A program made the translations under genes and the position numbers. The notes below the pieces were generated by a model that was given only the letters and a program-made list of their open reading frames with translations, had not been told where the DNA came from and made no database searches. 5,501 bases of DNA, taken from NCBI GenBank assembly GCA_031732875.1, contig JAVMKL010000112.1, positions 1 to 5,501 of the forward strand, written 5' to 3'. How positions within the stretch are numbered: position 1 is the first letter of the stretch; every line of letters begins with the position of its first letter. This document shows positions 1 through 5,383 of this stretch, one piece after another. This stretch comes from JAVMKJ01 sp031732875. Lineage in GTDB: Bacteria > Pseudomonadota > Gammaproteobacteria > Competibacterales > Competibacteraceae.

Positions 1-704
1 TTCGGACCGTTCTACTCATCACGCTGGCTTTGACGACCATCAACGGTGGCATCCTGGTCTACCGCCACCTTCAACCGCCACCGACTCCACCCGCCAGCGC
101 GACCGCTCCGACCAGTCCCGCCACGCCCGCCGACCGTGCGCCGCCCGCGACAACCGTTCCGCAATCTCCTCAACCGCTGGATCAACCACCGCCGACTAAA
201 ACGCCTCCCGACCAGGTTGCCACTTTGGAAACCAAGCCTCACCCCCCAAAATCGTCCGACCGCTCCTTTCCCCCCATCGGCAACGCCGAATGGATACTGG
301 TGGAGAAAAGCGCGCGCCGGCTGACGCTGTTTCGCAACAACAGGCCGCTCAAGTCCTACGCCATCGCTCTGGGCCGGCAACCGGAAGGACCCAAGCGGTT
401 CCAGGGCGACAACAAGACGCCGGAAGGCCGTTACGTGATCGATTCCCGCAAGAGGGGCAGCGCCTATCATCGCGCCCTGCATATTTCCTATCCCAGCCCC
501 GATGACGCCGCCTTCGCCGCCAAACAGAAACGCTCGGCCGGCGGGGACGTCATGATTCACGGCCTCCCCAACGGCATGGGTTCGTTGGGGAAGCTCCATC
601 TGCTGCGGGACTGGACGGCGGGGTGCATCGCGGTGACCAACGCCGAGATCGAAGAGATCTGGCGCGCTGTCCCCGACGGTACACCGATCGAGATTCGGCC
701 TTAG
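1..704 (+). CDS. L,D-transpeptidase (YkuD domain), membrane-anchored, 5' end outside window
   Basis: Predicted periplasmic L,D-transpeptidase of the YkuD/ErfK family; these enzymes make or break 3-3 crosslinks in peptidoglycan or attach proteins to it through a catalytic cysteine. The frame is open to the window edge (first full codon at 3). The first possible start inside is a TTG at 30 with no ribosome site, and the codons before it encode hydrophobic residues (TVLLITLAL) continuing into TTINGGILVY, so the true start lies upstream and the segment is a signal anchor. Numbering from the TTG: residues 15-82 are a Pro/Thr/Ala-rich linker, then the catalytic domain runs from about 88 to 224. The YkuD signature is visible as MIHG (His177) and TAGCI (Cys199), followed by TNAEIEEIW. 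Domain order and length fit short proteobacterial family members. The stop is 46 bp before lrgA on the same strand, suggesting an envelope operon. The family call is strong; which crosslink or substrate it acts on cannot be told. Confidence 0.9.
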   Translation, partial: RTVLLITLALTTINGGILVYRHLQPPPTPPASATAPTSPATPADRAPPATTVPQSPQPLDQPPPTKTPPDQVATLETKPHPPKSSDRSFPPIGNAEWILVEKSARRLTLFRNNRPLKSYAIALGRQPEGPKRFQGDNKTPEGRYVIDSRKRGSAYHRALHISYPSPDDAAFAAKQKRSAGGDVMIHGLPNGMGSLGKLHLLRDWTAGCIAVTNAEIEEIWRAVPDGTPIEIRP

Positions 705-712
705 AGGCGGCG

Positions 713-754
713 ATGATGCGGAATTTCCAAACCCGGACGGCCTCACCACCATGA
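713..754 (+). CDS. possible 13-codon leader ORF coupled to lrgA
   Basis: A small frame starts at tandem ATG codons (713 and 716), encodes MMRNFQTRTASPP and ends with TGA at 752-754, which overlaps the lrgA ATG (751-753) as ATGA. A purine-rich GAGGCGG lies just upstream (704-710), although very close to the ATG. lrgA itself has only a weak candidate ribosome site (GGACGG at 735-740), so translational coupling through this mini-ORF is conceivable. The peptide resembles no family I know. Chance is a real alternative, because such short frames are common. Confidence 0.2.
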   Translation: MMRNFQTRTASPP

Positions 755-1110
755 TCGGCGCCCTGGCGGTGCTGCTGGTATTCCAGTTGGTCGGCGAGAC
801 GGTGGTCCAGTTGAGTGGTATCCCCGTGCCGGGACCCGTAATCGGCATGATACTTTTGTTTTTGGTGCTCCGCTGGCGCGGGGCGCTGCCCGACACCTTG
901 CGCGTCACGGCGGAAACTTTACTGTCCCACCTGTCGCTGCTGTTTGTCCCCGCCGGGGTCGGAATCATCCAGCACGGGGCGCGGCTGGCGGAGGAATGGC
1001 TGGCCTTGTCGGTCGCGCTGGTGCTGAGCACGCTGATTGCCATCGCCGTCACCGCCCTGGTGATGCAGGCCCTTATCCGCCATCGTGACGGAAGACGGCG
1101 GGATGGATAG
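751..1110 (+). CDS. lrgA: CidA/LrgA family holin-like membrane protein
   Basis: Small integral inner-membrane protein of the LrgA/CidA family. Family members are described as holin- or antiholin-like modulators of murein hydrolase activity and lysis, and in some bacteria are linked with LrgB to pyruvate or glycolate transport; which applies here is unknown. The 119 residues match the family length. Four hydrophobic stretches are visible (about 3-20, 26-41, 57-73 and 84-108), with the family hallmarks IPVPGPVIGM (24-33) and LFVPAGVGI (64-72) and a basic C-terminal tail (RHRDGRRRDG). The ATG at 751 gives the usual N-terminus, and no other in-frame start is found upstream as far as the transpeptidase stop. 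The ribosome site is weak (GGACGG at 735-740). It overlaps lrgB by 8 bp and follows the transpeptidase gene by 46 bp, which fits co-transcription. Confidence 0.93.
   Translation: MIGALAVLLVFQLVGETVVQLSGIPVPGPVIGMILLFLVLRWRGALPDTLRVTAETLLSHLSLLFVPAGVGIIQHGARLAEEWLALSVALVLSTLIAIAVTALVMQALIRHRDGRRRDG
1090..1094 (+). promoter_or_regulatory. ribosome binding site of lrgB
   Basis: GGAAG ends 8 nt before the ATG at 1103. The more upstream in-frame GTG at 1085 has no comparable purine-rich stretch before it. This favours the ATG at 1103 as the start of lrgB, with the site lying inside the last codons of lrgA. Confidence 0.5.
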
Positions 1111-1831
1111 GTTTTTCAGCGGTATCTGGGTGTATTTGGCCGCCACGCCGCTGCTGTGGCTGACGGTCACCCTGGTGGTCTATCTGGCCGGGCAGTGGCT
1201 GTTCCAGCGCAGTGGCGGGCGGGCGCTGTTCAATCCGGTGGCGCTGGCGATTACCCTGCTGGCGCTGCTCCTGTTGCTCGCGGGAACTCCTTACGCCACC
1301 TATTTTTCCGGCGCGCAGTTCATTCATTTCCTGCTTGGCCCGGCCACCGTGGCGCTGGCAATACCGCTTTATCTGCACTGGGAGCGAGTGCGGCGGCTGT
1401 TCCTCCCGATTGTGGTCGGTCTGCTGAGCGGCTCGCTGACCGCCATCCTGTCCGCGATGGGGATCGCCTGGCTTCTGGGTGGTTCGCCGCGCACCCTGCT
1501 GTCTCTGGCACCCAAATCGGTGACCACTCCAGTCGCGATGGGGATCGCCGAAAAAATCGGTGGCCTGCCCTCGCTAACGGCGGTCATGGTGATCCTGACC
1601 GGGGTGGTCGGCGCGGTCGCCGCGCCGGCGTTGCTGGAGTGGCTGCGGATTCGCGATGATGCCGTCAAAGGCTTGGCCATCGGCGTGGGAGCGCATGGTA
1701 TCGGCACGGCGCGGGCTTTTCAAATCAGTACCTTGGCGGGTGCCTTCTCAGGATTGGCAATCGGCTTGAACGCGTTGTTGACCGCGCTGTTGGTGCCGGT
1801 GATCGTCCGGCTGCTCCATTTGACGCCCTGA
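1103..1831 (+). CDS. lrgB: LrgB/CidB family membrane protein
   Basis: Multi-pass inner-membrane partner of LrgA. The family is tied to control of murein hydrolase export or autolysis; homologues such as plant PLGG1 (an LrgA-LrgB fusion) transport glycolate and glycerate, so a small-carboxylate transport role is possible. From the ATG at 1103 the protein has 242 residues, within the family range, with hydrophobic segments across nearly its whole length. Conserved blocks are visible: FLLGPATVALAIPLY (77-91), LAPKSVTTPVAMGIAE (135-150) and GVGAHGIGTARA (195-206). An in-frame GTG at 1085 would add six residues (VTEDGG) but lacks a ribosome site. The ATG lies inside the end of lrgA (8-bp overlap), a typical translationally coupled pair. 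It ends in the convergent spacer facing cobO. Confidence 0.93.
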   Translation: MDRFFSGIWVYLAATPLLWLTVTLVVYLAGQWLFQRSGGRALFNPVALAITLLALLLLLAGTPYATYFSGAQFIHFLLGPATVALAIPLYLHWERVRRLFLPIVVGLLSGSLTAILSAMGIAWLLGGSPRTLLSLAPKSVTTPVAMGIAEKIGGLPSLTAVMVILTGVVGAVAAPALLEWLRIRDDAVKGLAIGVGAHGIGTARAFQISTLAGAFSGLAIGLNALLTALLVPVIVRLLHLTP

Positions 1832-1893
1832 TATAGCATCCCTATCTGATTTGTTGGAATCACCATTTCGAACCACTCCGGCACTTGGCGCTA

Positions 1894-1913
1894 CCCTCCC
1901 TGGCCAAGGAGGG
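1894..1913. repeat. GC-rich inverted repeat in lrgB/cobO convergent spacer
   Basis: CCCTCC (1894-1899) and GGAGGG (1908-1913) form a perfect 6-bp stem around CTGGCCAA, which itself contains the palindrome TGGCCA. On the + strand the right arm is followed by AAAAT, and on the - strand there is no T run after it, so it is not a canonical intrinsic terminator in either direction. It could still end or stabilise the lrgAB transcript, or be one copy of a dispersed REP-like palindrome. Confidence 0.35.
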
Positions 1914-1927
1914 AAAATCACCCAACG

Positions 1928-1953
1928 AAAATAGAGTTCCCATATCAGAACTC
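1928..1953 (-). terminator. putative weak intrinsic terminator of pdxS-pdxT-cobO
   Basis: Read on the - strand, GAGTTC (1953-1948), an 8-nt loop and GAACTC (1939-1934) form a 6-bp hairpin followed directly by TATTTT (1933-1928). The cobO stop codon (1947-1945) lies in the loop. The stem is short and only half GC, so termination may be inefficient; position and T-rich tail both fit an end-of-operon signal. Confidence 0.4.
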
Positions 1954-2556
1954 GATCCCCCGCTGCGCCTTCACGCCCTGTTCCCGGTAAGGATGCTTGA
2001 TCGCGCGGATTTCGCTGACCAGATCGGCCTGTTCCACCAGCGCCTCCGGGGCGTTGCGCCCCGTGACCACAATATGCAGGTCCGGCCGCCGGGCACTGAA
2101 AACCGCCAGCACCCGCGCCGGATCGAGATAACCGTAATGCAACACCGGATTGAGTTCGTCCAGAATCACGAGATCGCAGCGGGGATCGCCGATCATTCGC
2201 TCCGCCTCGGCCCACGCTCGTTCGGCGGTGGCAACATCCCGCTCCCGGTCCTGGGTCAGCCAAGTAAAACCATCGCCGATGGTCTGGAAATCCACGTTCT
2301 CGAAGCGGCTCAACACCGTCCGCTCGGCGCTGTCCCGCGCGCCCTTGATGAACTGCACCACGCCGACCCGCATGTCGTGGCCGACGGCGCGCAGCGTCAT
2401 ACCGAAGGCGGCGGTGGTCTTGCCCTTGCCGGGACCGGTAAAGACCATCAACAGGCCCTTCTCGCGGGTCGCGCGGGCCTGCTTGTGCTCGTAACCGGCC
2501 TTGCGGCGGGCGGTCAGACGGGCGTGGCTGGAATCGTCGGCGGGCATGGAAGTCAT
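1945..2556 (-). CDS. cobO: ATP:corrinoid adenosyltransferase (CobO/BtuR type)
   Basis: Cytoplasmic enzyme that transfers the 5'-deoxyadenosyl group of ATP to reduced corrinoids such as cob(I)yrinic acid a,c-diamide or cobalamin, yielding adenosylated B12 forms for synthesis or salvage. The 203 residues compare with about 196 in E. coli BtuR. Visible features: a basic N-terminal region, P-loop GPGKGKTT (41-48), VGVVQFIKG (64-72), Walker-B-like LVILDELN (129-136), VTGRNAP (164-170) and the family ending GVKAQRGIEF. The ATG at 2556 has no convincing ribosome site; a second ATG three codons in (2547) is an alternative. It lies 69 bp after pdxT on the same strand and is probably the last gene of the pdxST operon. 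I see no room for a cobalamin riboswitch in the 69-bp gap, so B12-specific control at this point is not evident. The enzyme call is firm; biosynthesis versus salvage is not decidable here. Confidence 0.95.
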   Translation of the reverse strand: MTSMPADDSSHARLTARRKAGYEHKQARATREKGLLMVFTGPGKGKTTAAFGMTLRAVGHDMRVGVVQFIKGARDSAERTVLSRFENVDFQTIGDGFTWLTQDRERDVATAERAWAEAERMIGDPRCDLVILDELNPVLHYGYLDPARVLAVFSARRPDLHIVVTGRNAPEALVEQADLVSEIRAIKHPYREQGVKAQRGIEF

Positions 2557-2625
2557 GGAACCATCGTGCGGTGAGGGCCAAGGGAAGCGGAAAACGACCG
2601 ACGTCCCACCGGCATTTGCGGACCT

Positions 2626-3291
2626 TCAGGCGTGATGGGTCAAGCGGGTCCAGCTTTGCGGCGTCCAGTCGGGATCGAGGCCAGCGTCGTCGCTCCCGGC
2701 CGCGATCAGTCCGCACTTGCGGGCGAAGTAGCGGTGGAACGCCAGGCTGGGCGTCAGTTCGGGATGGAAGACCGTGACCAGAATCCGGTCGTCCTCCGCC
2801 GCGGCGATGTAGTCGTCCAGTTGCAGCAGCACCCGCACTCCCTCGCCGGCCCGGACGATCTTCGGCGCGCGGATGAAGGTCAACGGAATCGGCTCGCGCG
2901 CCACCGCCGGCACCAACGCCTCGCGGTTGAAACTGTCCAACTGGCTGCCGAAGGCGTTGCGGTTGACCGCGATGTCGATCAGCCCGAAAAACGGCGCCTC
3001 GCCGACGTTCTCCCGCGCCAGCAGAATCGCCCCGGCGCAGGTGCCCCACAGCTTTACGCCGCCGGCGCAGGCTTGCCGGATGGCGTCGTCCAGGTCAAAG
3101 ATATCCAGCAACCGCGACAGACAGGTACTCTCGCCGCCGGGGATGATCAACCCCGCCAAACCGTCCAGTTCGGCGGCGCGCTTGACGGGCCGGCCGCGGA
3201 TGCCGATGCGCCGCAGGTGATCGAGGTGCTCCTGCACCCCGCCCTGCAGATCGAGGACGCCGACCGGCCTGGGATCGGCGCAGGCGCTCAT
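2626..3291 (-). CDS. pdxT: Pyridoxal 5'-phosphate synthase glutaminase subunit
   Basis: Glutamine amidotransferase subunit of PLP synthase. It hydrolyses glutamine and channels the ammonia to PdxS, which builds PLP from ribose 5-phosphate and glyceraldehyde 3-phosphate. The class I amidotransferase core is intact: VGVLDLQGGVQEH (10-22), PGGEST (51-56), nucleophile Cys85 in GTCAGAILLA, and the His176/Glu178 pair in VFHPELT. The ATG at 3291 shares one base with the pdxS TGA (TGATG); a GTG at 3294 directly before it would give a 4-bp GTGA overlap and one more residue. Either way translation is coupled to pdxS, which suits an enzyme made of both subunits. At 221 residues it is somewhat longer than the roughly 190-200 typical of the family, through a C-terminal tail of about 25 residues after RKCGLI that contains DPDWTPQSWTRL. 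Confidence 0.96.
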   Translation of the reverse strand: MSACADPRPVGVLDLQGGVQEHLDHLRRIGIRGRPVKRAAELDGLAGLIIPGGESTCLSRLLDIFDLDDAIRQACAGGVKLWGTCAGAILLARENVGEAPFFGLIDIAVNRNAFGSQLDSFNREALVPAVAREPIPLTFIRAPKIVRAGEGVRVLLQLDDYIAAAEDDRILVTVFHPELTPSLAFHRYFARKCGLIAAGSDDAGLDPDWTPQSWTRLTHHA

Positions 3292-4184
3292 CACCAGCCC
3301 CGCCCCGCCAACCGCTCCTGGTCAGGCAGGGTGACGACATCCAGCCCCGCCATCGGTTCGCCCAGATCCATCGAGACTTCCAGCAGTTTCCCGGGATCGT
3401 TGTAGACGGCGGTGGCCTTGACGATGGCGCGGGCTCGGCGCACCGGATCGGAGGATTTGAAGATGCCGGAACCGACGAACACCCCGTCGCAGCCCAACTG
3501 CATCATCAGGGCGGCGTCGGCCGGCGTGGCGATGCCGCCGGCGGCGAAGTTGACCACGGGCAGGCGACCCAGCTTCCTCACTTCCAGCGCCAGTTCGTAG
3601 GGCAGGCCGTTGGCCTTGGCGAAACCGACGACCTCTTCGGCCGGCATGTGCGCCAACTGGCCGATTTCCCGGTTCATGGCGCGCATGTGGCGGACCGCCT
3701 CCACCACGTTGCCGGTGCCGGCCTCACCCTTGGTACGGATCATCGCCGCGCCCTCGACGATCCGTCGCAGCGCCTCGCCCAGATTGCGGGCGCCGCAGAC
3801 GAAGGGAATCTCGAACCGGGTCTTGTCGATGTGGCATTCCTCGTCGGCGGGGGTCAGCACCTCGCTTTCGTCGATGTAGTCGATCTTGAGGGCCTGCAGG
3901 ATCTGCGCTTCGACGAAATGGCCGATGCGCGCCTTGGCCATGACGGGGATGCTGACGGCTCCCTTGATCGCCTTGATCAGGCCCGGGTCGGACATCCGCG
4001 CCACTCCGCCCTGCTTGCGGATATCCGCCGGCACCCGCTCCAATGCCATGACCGCAACCGCACCCGCTTCCTGGGCGATCTGGGCCTGTTCCACGTTGAC
4101 CACATCCATGATGACCCCGCCCTTGAGCATTTGCGCCAGTTGCGCGTTCAAAAGATATCGGTTCTCTGCCATGCCGCTACTCAT
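3291..4184 (-). CDS. pdxS: Pyridoxal 5'-phosphate synthase lyase subunit
   Basis: Synthase subunit of the DXP-independent vitamin B6 pathway. It condenses ribose 5-phosphate, glyceraldehyde 3-phosphate and ammonia from PdxT into PLP, and in known members forms a dodecamer decorated with PdxT. It is a (beta/alpha)8 barrel of 297 residues, very close to B. subtilis PdxS throughout. Catalytic residues are present: Asp27 (GGVIMD), Lys84 (VMAKARIGHF) and Lys152 (RTKGEAGTGN), matching B. subtilis Asp24, Lys81 and Lys149. Other conserved blocks are ALERVPADIR, IDESEVLTPADEE, VVNFAAGGIATPADAALMMQ and the C-terminal RGW. The ATG at 4184 has no good ribosome site; Met5 (4172), giving MAENRYLL and 293 residues, is an equally plausible start. 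It is the first gene of pdxS-pdxT-cobO and diverges from the PdxA-family gene. Confidence 0.97.
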   Translation of the reverse strand: MSSGMAENRYLLNAQLAQMLKGGVIMDVVNVEQAQIAQEAGAVAVMALERVPADIRKQGGVARMSDPGLIKAIKGAVSIPVMAKARIGHFVEAQILQALKIDYIDESEVLTPADEECHIDKTRFEIPFVCGARNLGEALRRIVEGAAMIRTKGEAGTGNVVEAVRHMRAMNREIGQLAHMPAEEVVGFAKANGLPYELALEVRKLGRLPVVNFAAGGIATPADAALMMQLGCDGVFVGSGIFKSSDPVRRARAIVKATAVYNDPGKLLEVSMDLGEPMAGLDVVTLPDQERLAGRGW

Positions 4185-4249
4185 TCATAATGAAGGAAGG
4201 GCGATTGCGAGCGCGCGCCGCCCGAATCCGCCAGTTTAGAAGATGTTGA

Positions 4250-4258
4250 AGTATATCA
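4250..4258 (-). promoter_or_regulatory. putative extended -10 promoter for pdxS-pdxT-cobO
   Basis: On the - strand the sequence TGATATACT reads as an extended -10 element: TGn followed by TATACT, a 5/6 match to TATAAT. No recognisable -35 lies 17 bp upstream (GCGGCG), which extended -10 promoters can tolerate. Transcription would begin near 4243 and leave a leader of about 60 nt before pdxS. The element sits within a tandem TATCAC repeat on the + strand (4254-4265). It is an AT-rich island in otherwise GC-rich DNA, which supports a promoter role. Confidence 0.4.
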
Positions 4259-4291
4259 CTATCACGGCCACGCGCCGCACACCTTCAGACC

Positions 4292-4319
4292 GGCGGACCG
4301 CCCCGGAAATTCCGGAAAT
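4292..4319. promoter_or_regulatory. two abutting palindromes plus direct repeat, candidate operator
   Basis: GGCGG-A-CCGCC (4292-4302) is a perfect 11-bp palindrome and is followed with no gap by CCGGAA-A-TTCCGG (4303-4315), a perfect 13-bp palindrome. CCGGAAAT also occurs as a direct repeat (4303-4310 and 4312-4319). The site ends 38 bp before the PdxA-family start and lies upstream of the predicted pdxS promoter, so a regulator binding here could act on both genes. No specific regulator can be named; MocR-type PdxR proteins, which control pdxST in several bacteria, commonly use repeated sites. Confidence 0.35.
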
Positions 4320-4357
4320 CGCCAACCTTCCCGCGTTTCGATCCGAGGTATCAGGCC

Positions 4358-5368
4358 ATGAACAGAAGCATCATCGGCATTCCCCTGGGGGACATCGCCG
4401 GCGTCGGTCCGGAAATCGTGGTCATGGCGCTGGCGCAACCGGATTCGTACGCGGCGGCGCGGCCCCTGGTGATCGGCGAGGCGAGCGCCCTGCGCCGGGC
4501 ACTCCGGATGACCGGTCTGGACCTGGACGTCCGGATGATCGAAGACCCGGCCCAGGGCCGCTTTCGGCACGGTGGCATCGACCTGATCGATCTCGGCAAC
4601 GTGGATGCCGAACGGGTGCAATTCGGCCGGGTTCAGGCAGAAGCCGGTCGCGCCGCCTTCGAGTTTATCCAAAAAGCGGTCGAACTGTGTCAGGCGGGCC
4701 GGATGGACGCGCTGGCCACCACGCCGATCAACAAGGAAGCCTTCAGGGCCGCCGGCGTGCGGGACATCGGTCATACCGAGCTGCTCGGCCGGCTGACCGG
4801 GACCGCCGATCCACTGACGATGTTCCAGGTGTTCGATCTTAAAGTGTTTTTCCTCAGTCGGCACGTTTCGCTGGCGGGCGCGATCGAGCGGGTCACCCGG
4901 CGCCGGGTGCTGGACTATCTCCAGCGTTGCGCCGGCGCGCTGGAAACCTTGGGCATTCCCCGACCTCGCCTGGCCGTGGCGGGACTCAACCCCCACTGCG
5001 GCGAGCACGGTCTGTTCGGCGACGAGGAAGCGCGGGAACTGGAACCCGCGATCGCGGACGCGCGGGCCTTGGGAATCGACGCCGCTGGCCCCATCGCCGC
5101 CGACTCGGTGTTCCATCTCGCCCGCCAGGGGAGGTTCGACGCCGTGCTGTCCCTATACCACGATCAGGGGCACATCGCCACCAAGATGGTGGATTTCCAG
5201 CGGACCATCGCGGTCACCATCGGCCTGCCCTTCATCCGCACGTCGGTAGATCACGGTACCGCCTTCGACCTGGCGGGCAAGGGCACGGCCGACCCGGCGA
5301 GCATGGTCGAGGCGATCCGGCTGGCGGCGGTTTATGCGCCCTTGTACCGGCGGAACCGGACGGAGTGA
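4358..5368 (+). CDS. PdxA-family 4-phospho-hydroxyacid dehydrogenase, PdxA2-like
   Basis: NAD-dependent, metal-binding oxidoreductase of the PdxA family. PdxA oxidises 4-phosphohydroxy-L-threonine in DXP-dependent B6 synthesis; PdxA2 acts on 4-phosphorylated D-threonate or D-erythronate. The 336 residues match the family. Metal-binding His169 (SRHV), His213 (NPHCGEHG) and His268 (YHDQGH) correspond to E. coli His166, His211 and His266. GDIAGVGPEI (11-20), GHTELL (138-143) and GLPFIRTSVDHGTAFDLAGKG (from 289) are also conserved. YHDQGHIATK instead of YHDQGLPVLK, GTAFDLA instead of GTALELA, and GLFGDEE resemble PdxA2 as I recall it, so the canonical pdxA label would be unsafe. The start is supported by GAGG (4345-4348) 9 nt before the ATG. 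It diverges from pdxS, whose pathway does not use PdxA. No DUF1537 kinase, the usual PdxA2 partner, is visible in the window. The superfamily is near certain; the substrate is open. Confidence 0.93.
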   Translation: MNRSIIGIPLGDIAGVGPEIVVMALAQPDSYAAARPLVIGEASALRRALRMTGLDLDVRMIEDPAQGRFRHGGIDLIDLGNVDAERVQFGRVQAEAGRAAFEFIQKAVELCQAGRMDALATTPINKEAFRAAGVRDIGHTELLGRLTGTADPLTMFQVFDLKVFFLSRHVSLAGAIERVTRRRVLDYLQRCAGALETLGIPRPRLAVAGLNPHCGEHGLFGDEEARELEPAIADARALGIDAAGPIAADSVFHLARQGRFDAVLSLYHDQGHIATKMVDFQRTIAVTIGLPFIRTSVDHGTAFDLAGKGTADPASMVEAIRLAAVYAPLYRRNRTE

Positions 5369-5383
5369 ACCGGACTCACTCCG
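5361..5383. terminator. hairpin carrying both convergent stop codons, putative bidirectional terminator
   Basis: CGGAGTGA (5361-5368) and TCACTCCG (5376-5383) form a perfect 8-bp stem with the 7-nt loop ACCGGAC. The left arm contains GAG-TGA ending the PdxA-family gene; the right arm, read on the - strand, contains GAG-TGA ending the convergent partial ORF. No T run follows on either strand, so intrinsic termination is uncertain. The location between two converging genes fits termination or 3'-end protection. Confidence 0.4.

Noticed and set aside
30..32. TTG as the start of the transpeptidase gene
   Set aside because: No ribosome site, and the open frame upstream encodes hydrophobic residues that complete a signal anchor, so the real start lies before the window.
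12..1052. 346-codon open frame on the - strand opposite the transpeptidase and lrgA
   Set aside because: Low-complexity Arg/Gly/Ser-rich translation with no recognisable domain, fully antisense to two well-identified genes; a high-GC shadow frame.
2557..2625. Possible cobalamin riboswitch before cobO
   Set aside because: Only 69 bp are available and no B12-box-like sequence or multi-stem structure could be seen.
1748..3049. 433-codon - strand frame overlapping pdxT and cobO
   Set aside because: It is an alternate frame of two certain genes on the same strand, Arg/Gly-rich and without motifs.
2632..3405. 257-codon + strand frame opposite pdxT
   Set aside because: Antisense to the intact pdxT gene; the translation shows no domain and is biased in composition.
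4235..4263. Sigma70 promoter for the PdxA-family gene on the + strand (TTTAGA ... ACTATC)
   Set aside because: Both hexamers match the consensus poorly; the AT-rich island fits the - strand extended -10 better.
4262..5116. 284-codon - strand frame opposite the PdxA-family gene
   Set aside because: The + strand frame carries all PdxA-family motifs and metal ligands, so this antisense frame is a shadow.
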